From Mycobacterium sp. 155 (lineage in GTDB: Bacteria > Actinomycetota > Actinomycetes > Mycobacteriales > Mycobacteriaceae): a stretch of DNA of 64,000 bases. The notes under the pieces were generated by a model. It ran no database searches. It was not told the DNA's origin and saw nothing but the letters and a program-made list of their open reading frames with translations. The stretch lies in assembly GCF_000373905.1 (NCBI RefSeq), contig NZ_KB892705.1:2063014-2127013 (forward strand), read 5' to 3'. The translations under genes and the position numbers were made by a program. The stretch's first letter is position 1. Each line of letters opens with the position of its first letter. Positions 1 through 10,170 of the stretch are shown here, one piece after another.

Positions 1-2
1 TT

Positions 3-314
3 GGCGGTATCGTCGGCACGCTGCTCGTCGGCCTGGTGGCCACCAAGGAAGCACCTGCCGGCGTCGCCGGACTGTTCTACGGCGGCGGGTTCGACCAGCT
101 GTGGCGACAGGCGGTCGGGGCCGGTGCGGTTCTACTCTATTCGGCGGTGGGTACCGCTATCTTGGCGTTGATTGTCAAATACACCGTGGGCCTGCGCCTG
201 GACAAAGAAGAGGAGGCGTCCGGCATTGACGAGGCCGAACATGCGGAAAGCGCGTACGACTTCGTCGCAGTCGGAACCGGATCTGTTCTTGGTCGTCGCG
301 GCGGGGAGGGATAA
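3..314 (+). CDS. amt: Ammonium transporter Amt, C-terminal part (5' end outside window)
   Basis: This is the open frame at the left edge, without a start codon in the window. The visible residues contain the last transmembrane part of an Amt/MEP ammonium channel: a glycine-rich helix (GGIVGTLLVGL), a FYGGG turn, and a final hydrophobic helix (GTAILALIVKYTVGL). A charged cytoplasmic tail (DKEEEASGIDEAEHAESAYDF) follows. Amt channels move ammonium across the plasma membrane and are gated by PII proteins. The gene ends 6 nt before glnB, the usual amt-glnB coupling, matching Rv2920c-Rv2919c order. Only about 103 codons are visible. Confidence 0.93.
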   Translation, partial: GGIVGTLLVGLVATKEAPAGVAGLFYGGGFDQLWRQAVGAGAVLLYSAVGTAILALIVKYTVGLRLDKEEEASGIDEAEHAESAYDFVAVGTGSVLGRRGGEG

Positions 315-659
<345 letters not shown>

Positions 660-751
660 CCGCGGTCGGTCGAGGGCGTAATCGACCGGGTCCCCCGGCC
701 AGGCACCGGCTGAGCGTTTGTAGGTAATTGGCCGGGGGAGGGGAGTCGAAA

Positions 752-3202
752 ATGTCTGAGCAGCAACCGGACTCGTTGCGGCCGGCCACCGATCTGGCGG
801 CGGCTACCGCGCAGTTATTGTCGGGTTCGCACCAACTGGAAGCGGCGGCACTGCGGAACGCTTTGCTCGATCTACACGAATTCTGGCTCGCCGCAAAGGC
901 AACCGAGATCGGTATCACGGCCGACAGTGGGTTCGCGATCGTGGCGTCCGGTGGGCTCGGCCGCGGTGAGATGCTGCCGTACTCCGATTTGGATCTGATG
1001 CTGCTGCACAACAACATGCCGACCGAAGTGATCAGCGAGGTCGCTGAGAAGTTGTGGTATCCGTTGTGGGACGCCAACATTCGTATTGACCACAGCGTGC
1101 GCACGGTGCCGGAGGCATTGCAGGTCGCCAATGACGACATCGCGGTCGGCCTGGCGATGCTCGAGGTGCGACACATCGCCGGTGACGCCGATCTGTCCTC
1201 GCTACTGGTCGGCGGCGCCCGCAGACAGTGGCGGATCGGTATCGCGTCGCGATTCGACAAACTCGTCGAGAGTGCGCAGGCCCGGTGGCAGCGCAGTGGC
1301 CAGATCGCCCACCGTGCCGAGCCTGATCTCAAGTCCGGCCGCGGCGGACTGCGCGATGTCCAGCTGCTCAACGCCCTGGCCATCGCGCAGTTGGCCGACG
1401 TGTATCCGAGCCCGGCTCTGGCATCCCCGACCGGAACCCTGGGTGATGCACACCTGGCGCTACTCAACGTTCGCACCGAACTGCACCGGGTGTCCGGGCG
1501 TGGCCGGGAACTGCTGTTGGCCCAGCACGCTGATGAGATCGGTGCGGCACTGCGCATCGGGGACCGGTTCGACCTCGCCCGGGTGCTGTCTGATGCCGCA
1601 CGTACGGTCAGCTACTACGTCGACGCGGGTATTCGCACCGCCGCGAACGCGTTACCCCGCCGTGGGTTCGCCGCGTTGCGGCGACCGGTGCGCCGCCCGC
1701 TCGACGAAGGCGTCATCGAATACGCCGGAGAGGTAATCCTTGCCCGCGACGCGCGGCCGGAACGTGACCCCGGCCTGATCCTGCGGGTCGCCGCCGCATC
1801 GGCCACCACCGGTTTGCCGATGGCCACGTCGACCCTGGGTCGGCTGGTGGAGAGGGCACCCGAGCTGCGCACGCCATGGCCCCGTCAAGCTCTCAAGGAT
1901 CTGCTGGTACTGCTCGCGTCCGGCGCCGCCGCGGTGGCCACCATCGAGGCCCTGGACCGGACCGGCTTGTGGGGCCGGCTGTTTCCCGAATGGGGCGCGG
2001 TGCGCGACCTGCCGCCCCGCGACGTCGTGCACATCTGGACCGTCGACCGGCACTTGGTCGAAACCGTTGCGCAGGCAAGCGCTTTCACCACCCGCGTATC
2101 CCGCCCCGACCTGCTGCTGCTCGGGGCCCTGTGCCACGACATAGGCAAGGGACGCGGCGCCGATCACAGCGTGATCGGTGCGGAGCTGGCCACGCAGATC
2201 GGTACGCGACTGGGTCTGTGGCCATCGGACGTCGACGTCCTATCGAAAATGGTGCGCTACCACCTGCTGCTGCCCAACACGGCCACACGGCGTGACCTGC
2301 AGGACCCCAAGACCATCGACGCCGTCGCCGAAGTACTCGGTGGTGACCTGGTGTTGCTGGAGCTGCTCGCCACCTTGGCCGAGGCCGACTCACTGGCCAC
2401 CGGCCCCGGGGTCTGGGGTGAGTGGAAGGCTTCGCTCATCGGCGATCTGGTGCGGCGTTGCCGGCTGGTGATGGTCGGTGACCCGCTGCCGCAACCGGAT
2501 CCGATCGAGCCGCGGTTCGTGCAGTTGGCCGCGGATGGCGGCGTGCATGTCGAGCTGGCTGAGGGCGACGGGCAGCACATCTACAACGTCACGATGATCG
2601 CCCCGGACCGGCGCGGTCTGCTGTCGAAGGCCGCCGCGGTCTTGGCGTTGAATTCTCTGCGGGTGCACTCGGCCTCGGTGAACAGCCATGACGGGTCGGC
2701 GATCAACACCTTCGTCGTGTCACCGCTGTTCGGCTCACCCCCCGCCGCCGGGCTGCTGCGTCAACAGTTCATCCTGGCCCTCGACGGCGAGCTCGATGTG
2801 CTCGGCACGCTGCTGACCCGCGAGCGCGAGGCAGCCCAGTATCCGACCACGCGAGCCGGGGAGATCCTGGCCTCCGTTCCGGCCAATCATGTGCCGGCAC
2901 CACCACGGATCCTGTGGTCGGACGACAGCGCATCGGGGGCGATGGTCGTGCAGATCCGCAGCATCGACCGGCCCGGGCTGCTGGCCCGGTTGACCGCGGT
3001 GTTCGAGCGCGACGGTGTCGACATCGCCTGGGCGAAGGTGACGACGCTGGGATCGTCGGTGCTCGACGCCTTCGGCATCACCGTGCCGGGCACCGGCGGC
3101 GACGGCTTCGGCCGCGCCGCGCTGCGCGAGGAGCTGGAACGCGACCTGTACGCGATCCTGCCCACGCCGCCACCGGCCAATCCCGCCGAGCAGGCGAGCT
3201 GA
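752..3202 (+). CDS. glnD: PII nucleotidyltransferase/removing enzyme GlnD
   Basis: This 816-residue protein modifies and demodifies PII in response to nitrogen status. Visible domains in order are: a nucleotidyltransferase site (GGLGRGE...YSDLDL, about residues 67-85), an HD-type removing domain ([12 protein letters not shown], about 460), and two C-terminal ACT domains (about 610-680 and 730-800). The ATG at 752 was chosen because a GGGAGGGGAG Shine-Dalgarno lies just upstream. A TTG at 728 would place that purine run inside the coding region. It corresponds to Rv2918c. In actinobacteria the enzyme is expected to be an adenylyltransferase. Confidence 0.95.
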   Translation: MSEQQPDSLRPATDLAAATAQLLSGSHQLEAAALRNALLDLHEFWLAAKATEIGITADSGFAIVASGGLGRGEMLPYSDLDLMLLHNNMPTEVISEVAEKLWYPLWDANIRIDHSVRTVPEALQVANDDIAVGLAMLEVRHIAGDADLSSLLVGGARRQWRIGIASRFDKLVESAQARWQRSGQIAHRAEPDLKSGRGGLRDVQLLNALAIAQLADVYPSPALASPTGTLGDAHLALLNVRTELHRVSGRGRELLLAQHADEIGAALRIGDRFDLARVLSDAARTVSYYVDAGIRTAANALPRRGFAALRRPVRRPLDEGVIEYAGEVILARDARPERDPGLILRVAAASATTGLPMATSTLGRLVERAPELRTPWPRQALKDLLVLLASGAAAVATIEALDRTGLWGRLFPEWGAVRDLPPRDVVHIWTVDRHLVETVAQASAFTTRVSRPDLLLLGALCHDIGKGRGADHSVIGAELATQIGTRLGLWPSDVDVLSKMVRYHLLLPNTATRRDLQDPKTIDAVAEVLGGDLVLLELLATLAEADSLATGPGVWGEWKASLIGDLVRRCRLVMVGDPLPQPDPIEPRFVQLAADGGVHVELAEGDGQHIYNVTMIAPDRRGLLSKAAAVLALNSLRVHSASVNSHDGSAINTFVVSPLFGSPPAAGLLRQQFILALDGELDVLGTLLTREREAAQYPTTRAGEILASVPANHVPAPPRILWSDDSASGAMVVQIRSIDRPGLLARLTAVFERDGVDIAWAKVTTLGSSVLDAFGITVPGTGGDGFGRAALREELERDLYAILPTPPPANPAEQAS

Positions 3203-3278
3203 GCCGCCGGACCCCGGATAAGACGAGGTCGGTCGACACGCGACACTCTCTGACGCGGCCGCCCGTTAGGCTTACGAC

Positions 3279-4847
3279 GTGTTTGAGAGCCTGTCTGACC
3301 GGTTGACCGGTGCCCTGCAGGGGCTACGCGGCAAGGGGCGGTTGACCGACGCCGATATCGATGCCACCGCCCGGGAAATCCGGCTGGCCCTGCTGGAGGC
3401 CGACGTCTCGCTACCGGTGGTGCGCGCGTTCGTCGCGCGCATCAAGGAGCGGGCCAAGGGCGCCGAGGTGTCTGCCGCGCTGAACCCGGCCCAACAGGTC
3501 GTCAAGATCGTCAACGAGGAACTGATCGGCATCCTCGGCGGTGAAACCCGGCAGCTGGCATTCGCGAAGACTCCGCCCACGGTGATCATGCTGGCTGGTC
3601 TGCAGGGCGCCGGTAAGACCACCCTTGCCGGCAAGCTGGCGAAATGGCTTAAGGGACAAGGGCATACGCCTTTGCTCGTGGCCTGTGACCTGCAGCGTCC
3701 CGGTGCCGTGCACCAGCTGGAGATCGTCGGTGAGCGGGCCGGGGTCGCAGTGTTCGCGCCTCATCCCGGCACTTCGGTGGAGGGGCTGGAAAGTGCGGGC
3801 CATGGCGACCCGGTCGGGGTCGCCGGCGCTGGTCTGGCCGAGGCCAAGGCCAAGCACTTCGATGTGGTCATCGTCGACACCGCCGGACGCCTCGGCATCG
3901 ACGAGGAACTGATGGGGCAGGCGGCCGCCATCCGCCAGGCCGTCAACCCCGACGAAGTCCTGTTCGTGCTCGACGCCATGATCGGCCAGGACGCCGTCGC
4001 CACCGCCGAGGCGTTCCGCGAGGGCGTCGGCTTCACCGGTGTCGTGCTGACCAAGCTCGACGGTGACGCCCGCGGTGGTGCAGCGCTGTCGGTGCGCGAG
4101 GTCACCGGCACGCCGATTCTCTTCGCGTCGGCCGGTGAGAAGCTCGAAGACTTCGACATCTTCCACCCGGACCGGATGGCGTCGCGCATCCTCGGCATGG
4201 GTGACGTGCTCACCTTGATCGAGCAGGCCGAACAGGTCTTCGATCAGCAAAAGGCCGAGGAGGCCGCGGCCAAGATCGGCTCGGGGGAGCTGACGCTGGA
4301 GGACTTCCTCGAGCAGATGCTCGCCATCCGCAAGATGGGCCCGATCGGCAACCTGCTCGGCATGCTTCCCGGCGCCGGCCAGATGAAGGACGCGCTGGCC
4401 GCCGTCGACGACAAGCAACTCGACCGGGTCCAGGCCATCATCCGCGGTATGACGCCCGCCGAGCGGGCCGACCCGAAAATCATCAACGCCTCGCGGCGGT
4501 TGCGCATCGCCAACGGTTCGGGAGTCACGGTTTCGGAGGTCAACCAACTCGTCGACCGGTTCTTCGAGGCACGCAAGATGATGTCCTCGATGGCCGGCCA
4601 GATGGGCCTGCCGTTCGCCCGCAAGAGCGCCACGCGTAAGGCCGCCAAGGGCAAGAACAAGCAAGCCGGGAAGGGCCGCAAATCAGGGAAGGGTCCGACG
4701 CCGCCGAAGGTGCGCAATCCGCTTGGTGGACCGGGCATGCCCGCCGGGTTCCCCGACCTGTCCAACATGCCCAAGGGGCTGGACGAGTTACCGCCGGGTC
4801 TGGCTGATTTCGATCTGTCGAAGCTGAAGTTCCCGGGCCAGAAATAG
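3279..4847 (+). CDS. ffh: Signal recognition particle protein Ffh (SRP54)
   Basis: A 522-residue SRP GTPase that binds 4.5S RNA and nascent signal sequences and docks with FtsY at the membrane. The N domain comes first, then the G domain with P-loop GLQGAGKTT (about 105-115), DTAGRL (about 200) and TKLDGDARGG (about 256). A Met-rich M domain follows (about 330-440). The C-terminal 70 residues are Lys/Gly/Pro-rich, as in mycobacterial Ffh. The start is a GTG shortly after the glnD intergenic region. It corresponds to Rv2916c. Confidence 0.97.
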   Translation: MFESLSDRLTGALQGLRGKGRLTDADIDATAREIRLALLEADVSLPVVRAFVARIKERAKGAEVSAALNPAQQVVKIVNEELIGILGGETRQLAFAKTPPTVIMLAGLQGAGKTTLAGKLAKWLKGQGHTPLLVACDLQRPGAVHQLEIVGERAGVAVFAPHPGTSVEGLESAGHGDPVGVAGAGLAEAKAKHFDVVIVDTAGRLGIDEELMGQAAAIRQAVNPDEVLFVLDAMIGQDAVATAEAFREGVGFTGVVLTKLDGDARGGAALSVREVTGTPILFASAGEKLEDFDIFHPDRMASRILGMGDVLTLIEQAEQVFDQQKAEEAAAKIGSGELTLEDFLEQMLAIRKMGPIGNLLGMLPGAGQMKDALAAVDDKQLDRVQAIIRGMTPAERADPKIINASRRLRIANGSGVTVSEVNQLVDRFFEARKMMSSMAGQMGLPFARKSATRKAAKGKNKQAGKGRKSGKGPTPPKVRNPLGGPGMPAGFPDLSNMPKGLDELPPGLADFDLSKLKFPGQK

Positions 4848-4851
4848 CCGC

Positions 4852-5916
4852 GTGACGGTCTTGCACGTTCGCGGTCGGGGACTCCCCGACGGCGAAGCCG
4901 TGCAATGGTGGATCGACCGCGGTGTGCTGCATGCCGACCCGGTCGCCGGCGCCCAGACGGTGTTTGACGGCGGCTGGATCCTGCCCGGCCTGGTCGATGC
5001 CCACTGCCACGTCGGCCTCGGACCGCATGGGCCGGTCGAATTCGACGAAGCGGTCACTCAGGCAGAAACCGAACGCGGGGTCGGGGCGCTGCTGCTGCGC
5101 GACGCCGGGTCGCCGGTGGACACCCGCAGCATGGACGACCGCGAGGATCTGCCCAGGATCATCCGAGCCGGCCGACACCTGGCCCGGCCGAAGCGGTATT
5201 CGCCGGGTCTGCCGATCGACGTCGAGGACGAATCGGAGCTGCCGGACGTGGTGGCCGAGCAGGCGCGCTGGGGCGACGGCTGGGTCAAGCTCGTCGGCGA
5301 CTGGATCGACCGTGGCGTGGGCGATTTGGCGCCGCTGTGGTCCGACGAGATCCTCAAGGCCGCGATCAAGGCTGCTCATGCCAACGGGGCCCGCGTCACC
5401 GCCCACGTGTTCGGTGAGGACGCGCTGCCCGGGCTGGTCAACGCAGGGATCGACTGCATCGAACACGGCACCGGCATCACCGACGAGATCATCGAACTGA
5501 TGCTGGCCAACGGCACCGCACTCGTACCGACCCTGATCAATATCGAGAACTTCCCGGGGATTGCCGACGCCGCGACGAAATATCCGGTCTACGCGGCACA
5601 TATGCGGGAGTTGTACGCGACGTGCCGAGCGCGTATCGGTGCCGCACACGACGCAGGCGTGCCGATTTTCGCGGGCACCGACGCCGGAGGCATGATCGTC
5701 CACGGCCGGATCGCCGACGAGATCGAGGCGCTCAAAACCGTGGGGCTGAGCCCGACCGATGCCCTCGGTGCGGCATGTTGGGACGCGCGGGCTTGGCTGG
5801 GTCGCCCGGCGCTTGCCGACGGTGCCCCGGCCGACCTGGTCTGTTACGCCGACGATCCCCGAGCCGGTGGTGTCGACCACCCGGATCTGGTGATCCTCCG
5901 CGGCCGGGTGTACTGA
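4852..5916 (+). CDS. Metal-dependent amidohydrolase family protein
   Basis: A 354-residue amidohydrolase-superfamily enzyme of the imidazolonepropionase/cytosine-deaminase-like type. The metal-site motifs are visible in order: DAHCHVGLG (first His pair), KLVGDW (bridging Lys region), AHVFG and EHGTG (later His), and FAGTDAGG (catalytic Asp). It starts 4 nt after ffh with a GTG and is probably co-transcribed. It matches the position of Rv2915c. The substrate cannot be told from the sequence. The linkage to ffh is conserved order rather than functional evidence. Confidence 0.85.
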   Translation: MTVLHVRGRGLPDGEAVQWWIDRGVLHADPVAGAQTVFDGGWILPGLVDAHCHVGLGPHGPVEFDEAVTQAETERGVGALLLRDAGSPVDTRSMDDREDLPRIIRAGRHLARPKRYSPGLPIDVEDESELPDVVAEQARWGDGWVKLVGDWIDRGVGDLAPLWSDEILKAAIKAAHANGARVTAHVFGEDALPGLVNAGIDCIEHGTGITDEIIELMLANGTALVPTLINIENFPGIADAATKYPVYAAHMRELYATCRARIGAAHDAGVPIFAGTDAGGMIVHGRIADEIEALKTVGLSPTDALGAACWDARAWLGRPALADGAPADLVCYADDPRAGGVDHPDLVILRGRVY

Positions 5917-5940
5917 CGCCGTCACCGCAGAGTCAATGGG

Positions 5941-7521
5941 TCAATACACGTCGCGTACGTAGCGGTGGTTCTTGACGAGGTCGTTGACGTAGGCATGCGC
6001 GGCTTCGGCGTCCATGGCGCCGCAGCGGCCGACGATGTCGTGCAGCGTCGCATCGACATCCTTGGCCATGTGCTTCTCATCGCCGCACACGTAGAGATGT
6101 GCGCCGTCGGAAAGCCAGCCGAACAGCTCGTCTGCATTCTCCTGCATACGTTGCTGGACATAGACTTTCGCGTTCTGGTCGCGCGAGAAGGCGAGATCCA
6201 GCCGGGTCAATGTGCCGGATCCGACGAAGCTCTCCAGTTCGTCACCGTAGAGGAAGTCGGTGGCGCGGCGCCGGTCTCCGAAGAACAGCCAGGACGGTCC
6301 AGGAGCGTCGATCGCCCGGCGTTCCTGCAGGAAGGCGCGAAACGGCGCGATACCGGTGCCCGGCCCGATCATGATGATCGGCACATCAGCGGCGGGCAGG
6401 CGGAACGTGTGATTGGGGCGCAGGTGCACATGCGCCGTGGCGGTGCGGTCGGCCAGGAACGTCGAGGCGACACCGCTGTGGCAGCGGTCACCGGCGGTGT
6501 AGCGCACGGACGCGACGGTGAGATGGACTTGGTCGGGATGCACCAGCGGGCTGGATGCGATCGAATAGTCGCGGGGCTGCAGCGGCCGCAGCGTGTCGAC
6601 GACGTCGTCGACGGTCAGGGCCGCGAGCCTGATCAGGTCGAGAACGTCCCTGTTCATGGTCTCGTTGGCTAGGGCTGTGGCAATGTCGGGGTCGCCAGTG
6701 CGGGAGGCGACGAGCGCCAGCAGGGCCCGCGACGGCGTGCGGATCTCGAAATGGTCGGTGAGCAGTACTCCGAGCGGTTCCGGGCGATCGAGCACCCGAT
6801 GATCAGGGCTCACGTCGAGTGCGCTCAGGATGTCCGTGACGAGGGCGGGGTCGTTGCTCGCGTGCACAGCGATGGAATCGCCTGCGTGGTAGGTGATTCC
6901 GGAATCGCTGAGGTCCAGTTCGTAATGGCGGACCTCTTTGTCGGACGCGGGGGAGGTGAGTAGCCGATTGACCGCGACGCGGACCGCGACGGGATCGTGG
7001 TGTTCCCGGCCGGCCAGTGTGGGCGTGCCGGCCGGGATAGCCGGTGCGGCGCTGCTGTTCACCGTGTCGGCGAGCAGCTGTTTGACCAGATCAGTTGTCC
7101 ACGCCGCGGCCTGCTGCCGGTACGGGCCGTCGACGTCGACGCGGTCGGCGAGGCGCGTGGCGCCGAGGGCTTCGAGCCGCTCATCGAGTAATTTTCCTGC
7201 GTTGCAAAAGAATTCGTAGCCACTGTCCCCGAGGGCGAGCACCGCGAAGCTCAGGTGGTCGAGCCGGTCGGTGGCGTTGCTGATGGTCTCCCAGAACAAC
7301 GTGGCCGTGTCGGGGAACTCGCCGTCGCCGAATGTAGAGGTGGCGACGACGAAATGGGTTGCTGCCTGAAGCTCGGCCAGATCGACTTGGTTGAGTTCAA
7401 CCGCGGTGGCCGCGACCCCGGCGGCCGTGACGGCTTCGGCGAACGACGTGGCGGCATCCTCGGCATTGCCCATGTCGGTGCCGTAGGCGACGATCAGGGA
7501 AAGATCGCGGTGTCCGGTCAC
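5941..7521 (-). CDS. CysJ-like diflavin (FMN/FAD) NADPH reductase
   Basis: A 526-residue diflavin reductase. An N-terminal flavodoxin domain (about residues 7-150; TSTFGDGEFPD is the FMN loop) is joined to a ferredoxin-NADP reductase module. That module carries an FAD motif (RDYSIASSP), an NADPH loop (GPGTGIAPFRAF) and a C-terminus RYVRDVY typical of CysJ. Electrons should pass NADPH to FAD to FMN to a partner. No CysI-type haemoprotein is adjacent, and known mycobacterial sulfite reductase is ferredoxin-dependent, so the partner is unknown. The GTG start has a G-rich Shine-Dalgarno upstream. It faces the amidohydrolase convergently. Confidence 0.88.
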   Translation of the reverse strand: MTGHRDLSLIVAYGTDMGNAEDAATSFAEAVTAAGVAATAVELNQVDLAELQAATHFVVATSTFGDGEFPDTATLFWETISNATDRLDHLSFAVLALGDSGYEFFCNAGKLLDERLEALGATRLADRVDVDGPYRQQAAAWTTDLVKQLLADTVNSSAAPAIPAGTPTLAGREHHDPVAVRVAVNRLLTSPASDKEVRHYELDLSDSGITYHAGDSIAVHASNDPALVTDILSALDVSPDHRVLDRPEPLGVLLTDHFEIRTPSRALLALVASRTGDPDIATALANETMNRDVLDLIRLAALTVDDVVDTLRPLQPRDYSIASSPLVHPDQVHLTVASVRYTAGDRCHSGVASTFLADRTATAHVHLRPNHTFRLPAADVPIIMIGPGTGIAPFRAFLQERRAIDAPGPSWLFFGDRRRATDFLYGDELESFVGSGTLTRLDLAFSRDQNAKVYVQQRMQENADELFGWLSDGAHLYVCGDEKHMAKDVDATLHDIVGRCGAMDAEAAHAYVNDLVKNHRYVRDVY

Positions 7522-7558
7522 GGTGGCCCCCTAGGTTGCACGTGGGACGATGTCCCGC

Positions 7559-7577
7559 ACTAGTTAGGGTTACCTTA
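7559..7577 (-). promoter_or_regulatory. Candidate IdeR/DtxR-type iron box upstream of the diflavin reductase
   Basis: Read on the minus strand this is TAAGGTAACCCTAACTAGT. The first 15 positions match the DtxR/IdeR consensus TWAGGTTAGSCTWAC at 13 places, but the right half is poor. It lies about 40 nt upstream of the diflavin reductase start, where an iron-responsive operator would act. This is a single visual match without statistical support. Confidence 0.3.
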
Positions 7578-7615
7578 CTTCTATGTCGACGGCAGTAGGG
7601 ACGTCCCTTCCGGCG

Positions 7616-8437
7616 TCAGCCGTACTGACCGAACCCCCAGTCCAGCAGCTGTATCGCCTGGCCGTACAGATCGCCGGTGCCGTACATCTGCACGACGATC
7701 AGCCGGTGGTTGCCGCGTTGTGCGGCGCCGACATAGGTCTTGCGAGCCAGATCCGTGTACCCGGTCTTGCCGGCCAGATCGCCCGGGTAGCGGGTGAGCA
7801 ACTCGTTCTGGTTGGTCAGCGTCCTGCCCGGGAATTGCGCCGTCGTCTGCCGCATGATCTGGGCGATCAGCGGATAGGTCAGCGCCGTCCGGTAGATCAC
7901 CGCGAGGTCGTGCGGTGTGGTGAGCGATTCCCAACCCGGTCCGTCCAGGCCAGACGGTGAGCCTGCGTGGGTGTTGCGCGCACCCAGGCTTGCCGCCTTA
8001 CGGTTCATCGCGGCCACCGCGACGCGCTGCCCGCCGAGCATGTCGGCCAGCATGTTCGCGGCGTCATTGCCCGACACCATGAGCAGCCCCTCCAGCAGCT
8101 GCTGGGTGGTGTATGCCTGCCCAGGCTTGAGCCCGACGCACGAGCATTCCACCTTGGTGTGCGAGTTGTTGGCCCTGGCGAAGTTGTCCGGCCGTAGGTT
8201 GTCCAGAACCACCATGGCCAGCAGCGGTTTGATGGTGCTGGCCGGGGCATAGGAGCCATTGGGATCCTTGGCTGCCAGCACGCGGCCCGTGTCGAGGTCT
8301 GCGACCAGCCACGCCTTGGCGGGACCATTCGCGAACGCCTGTGCGCCAGCGGGTTCCACGGATGGCTCGGCAGCGGCCACAGGCACCGCCAGCACCGTGC
8401 TGAAAGCGAGCGTGGTCGCCACGAGCAGTCTGCGCAC
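7616..8437 (-). CDS. D-alanyl-D-alanine carboxypeptidase (downstream tandem copy)
   Basis: A 273-residue serine peptidase S11 (low-molecular-weight PBP). A cleavable signal peptide (about residues 1-23) precedes the three penicillin-binding motifs: STIK (Ser67-Lys70), SGN (122-124) and KTG (224-226). It trims D-Ala from peptidoglycan stem peptides outside the membrane. A Cys-Ser-Cys pair near residue 98 is shared with the neighbour as Cys-Thr-Cys. The gene lies 77 nt downstream of a paralogue on the same strand, a tandem duplication. The position matches the dacB2 (Rv2911) locus. Confidence 0.92.
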   Translation of the reverse strand: MRRLLVATTLAFSTVLAVPVAAAEPSVEPAGAQAFANGPAKAWLVADLDTGRVLAAKDPNGSYAPASTIKPLLAMVVLDNLRPDNFARANNSHTKVECSCVGLKPGQAYTTQQLLEGLLMVSGNDAANMLADMLGGQRVAVAAMNRKAASLGARNTHAGSPSGLDGPGWESLTTPHDLAVIYRTALTYPLIAQIMRQTTAQFPGRTLTNQNELLTRYPGDLAGKTGYTDLARKTYVGAAQRGNHRLIVVQMYGTGDLYGQAIQLLDWGFGQYG

Positions 8438-8514
8438 GAGCGCCGACCCTACGGTTTGCAGGACTCGTTCGGCGCGCGCTCAGGTCTCTGTCGGGTATCG
8501 ACGCCGAATCGGCT

Positions 8515-9402
8515 TCACAGCGAGCCGATACTGGCGGCGTGATCCTGCAGGAAACCCCAGTCCAGCAGGGCAGCGGCCTGATCCCAGTACGTCGGGCCGC
8601 CTTCTTTGACCAACCCGTGCATCATCGAGATGACCAGCCGACGACCATCACGCTGAGCTGCCGCGACAAACGTCTTGCGCGCGATGTCGGTGAATCCTGT
8701 CTTGCCGCCGATCGCGCCGGGATACCGACGCAGTAGCTCGTTCTGGTTCTGCAACACCCTGTCGCCGGACTTGGTGGGGAACACCGTCGACGGCATGGCC
8801 GTGATCTGGGCGAACACAGGGTTGGCCATGGCGCCGCGGAAGATCACCGCCATGTCGTGCGGGGTGGACCAGAACGGCATGCCGGGGGCGTCCAGGCCCG
8901 ACGGTGTCACCACATTGGTGTCGTGCGCACCGAGCTGGGCGGCCTTGGCGTTCATCTTGGCTACCGCCGCGTCCGAGCCGCCGAGCATGTGGGCCAAGGT
9001 ATTTGCGGCATCGTTGCCCGAGTCCAGCAGCGCGGCCTCCAGCAGTTGGCGTGCGGTGTAGGTCTGGCCCGGGGTGACGCCGGCGCAGGTGCACTCGGCC
9101 TGCGAATCGGCCTCGTCGGCGACGATGGTGCTGTCCAGCGGGAGTTCGTCGAGCACGACCTGGGCGAGCAGCGTCTTGATGGTGCTCGCCGGTGCGTAAC
9201 GGGTGTTCTCGTTACGGGCCGCCAACACCTCACCGGTATCCAGGTCGGCGATCACCCAGCCGTCCGCGGGCCCATCAGGGATCGGCGCCGAGCCGATCTG
9301 CTGCACACCCATATCGGCTCTGGCGGCGGGCGGCTCGACCGAACTCACGACCGTGCTCAAAGCCGCCAACAGGACTGCGAGCGCGCAGATCAACCTCCCC
9401 AT
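8515..9402 (-). CDS. dacB2: D-alanyl-D-alanine carboxypeptidase DacB2-like (upstream tandem copy)
   Basis: A 295-residue serine carboxypeptidase with a signal peptide ending near ARA (about residue 29). It has STIK (Ser73-Lys76), SGN (128-130) and KTG (234-236). The start is the ATG whose product begins MGRLICALAVLL. A longer frame exists upstream, but it would put about 124 Arg-rich residues in front of a perfect signal peptide. Its sequence is close to the next gene, including an ECTC motif, so the pair arose by duplication. It is exported and acts on peptidoglycan. Confidence 0.92.
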   Translation of the reverse strand: MGRLICALAVLLAALSTVVSSVEPPAARADMGVQQIGSAPIPDGPADGWVIADLDTGEVLAARNENTRYAPASTIKTLLAQVVLDELPLDSTIVADEADSQAECTCAGVTPGQTYTARQLLEAALLDSGNDAANTLAHMLGGSDAAVAKMNAKAAQLGAHDTNVVTPSGLDAPGMPFWSTPHDMAVIFRGAMANPVFAQITAMPSTVFPTKSGDRVLQNQNELLRRYPGAIGGKTGFTDIARKTFVAAAQRDGRRLVISMMHGLVKEGGPTYWDQAAALLDWGFLQDHAASIGSL

Positions 9403-9536
9403 GGCCGGCCAGCCTAACCGTGTTGAATCGGGACAGGTCGAGCCTGGCCGAGATTTCGTCGAGGCCGATGCTTCGGCAAGATCGTCTGAGCCGGCTCCGG
9501 CGACGCCTACTCTGAGTCGTCTCCGGTGACAGAGAT

Positions 9537-9566
9537 TTGGGCGAGCCGGACGCGCTCTGGCACAAT
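9537..9566 (+). promoter_or_regulatory. Probable rpsP promoter
   Basis: TTGGGC (9537-9542) and CACAAT (9561-9566) are separated by 18 nt, in the 292-nt gap between dacB2 and rpsP. The extended box CTGGCACAAT recurs upstream of rplS with the same 18-nt spacing. The rest of the gap holds no gene that I can support. A leader of about 120 nt would precede rpsP. Confidence 0.5.
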
Positions 9567-9694
9567 GTTCGGCTGTCCGCCGTGCGACTCGTTCAATGCG
9601 CTGCGCGGTGGTCACACACGTAAGGCAAAACCGGACCCGGGCAACCCGCCCTGATCGCTGAATTGCAGCGTGGCAACCATCTAGGAGTTCCATC

Positions 9695-10162
9695 ATGGCT
9701 GTCAAGATCAAGCTCACCCGGCTTGGCAAGATCCGCAACCCCCAGTACCGCATCGCTGTCGCCGACGCGCGCACCCGCCGCGATGGCCGCTCGATCGAGG
9801 TGATCGGCCGCTACCACCCGAAGGAAGAGCCGAGCCTGATCGAGATCGATTCGGAGCGCGCGCAGTACTGGCTGGGCGTTGGCGCACAACCCACCGAGCC
9901 GGTGCTGGCCCTGCTGAAGATCACCGGTGACTGGCAGAAGTTCAAGGGTCTGCCGGGCGCCGAAGGCACGCTGAAGGTCACGGAGCCCAAGCCGTCCAAG
10001 CTGGATCTGTTCAACGCCGCGCTCGCCGAGTCGGAGAGCGGGGCTACCACTCAGGCCGTCACGCTGAAGAAGAAGAAGTCCAAGGCGGACGAGGCCGCCG
10101 CTGAGGCTCCGGCCGCGGCCGACGAGGCTGCCGCCGACGAGTCTGCCGCCGGCGAGAGCTGA
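9695..10162 (+). CDS. rpsP: 30S ribosomal protein S16
   Basis: A 155-residue S16 that begins [20 protein letters not shown], the diagnostic N-terminus. The conserved core ends near residue 115. A mycobacterial extension follows: a Lys run, then an Ala/Glu/Asp-rich tail. S16 is an early assembly protein that contacts 16S rRNA. A GGAG Shine-Dalgarno precedes the ATG. It is the first gene of a tight cluster with the KH protein, rimM and trmD. Confidence 0.97.
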   Translation: MAVKIKLTRLGKIRNPQYRIAVADARTRRDGRSIEVIGRYHPKEEPSLIEIDSERAQYWLGVGAQPTEPVLALLKITGDWQKFKGLPGAEGTLKVTEPKPSKLDLFNAALAESESGATTQAVTLKKKKSKADEAAAEAPAAADEAAADESAAGES

Positions 10163-10170
10163 GCGCCGAA

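Noticed and set aside
3411..4664. A 417-codon minus-strand frame opposite ffh
   Set aside because: Typical high-GC shadow with no recognisable motif.
9403..9774. Extended N-terminus of the second D,D-carboxypeptidase
   Set aside because: The extra 124 residues are Arg-rich, and a proper signal peptide begins at the internal ATG (9402).
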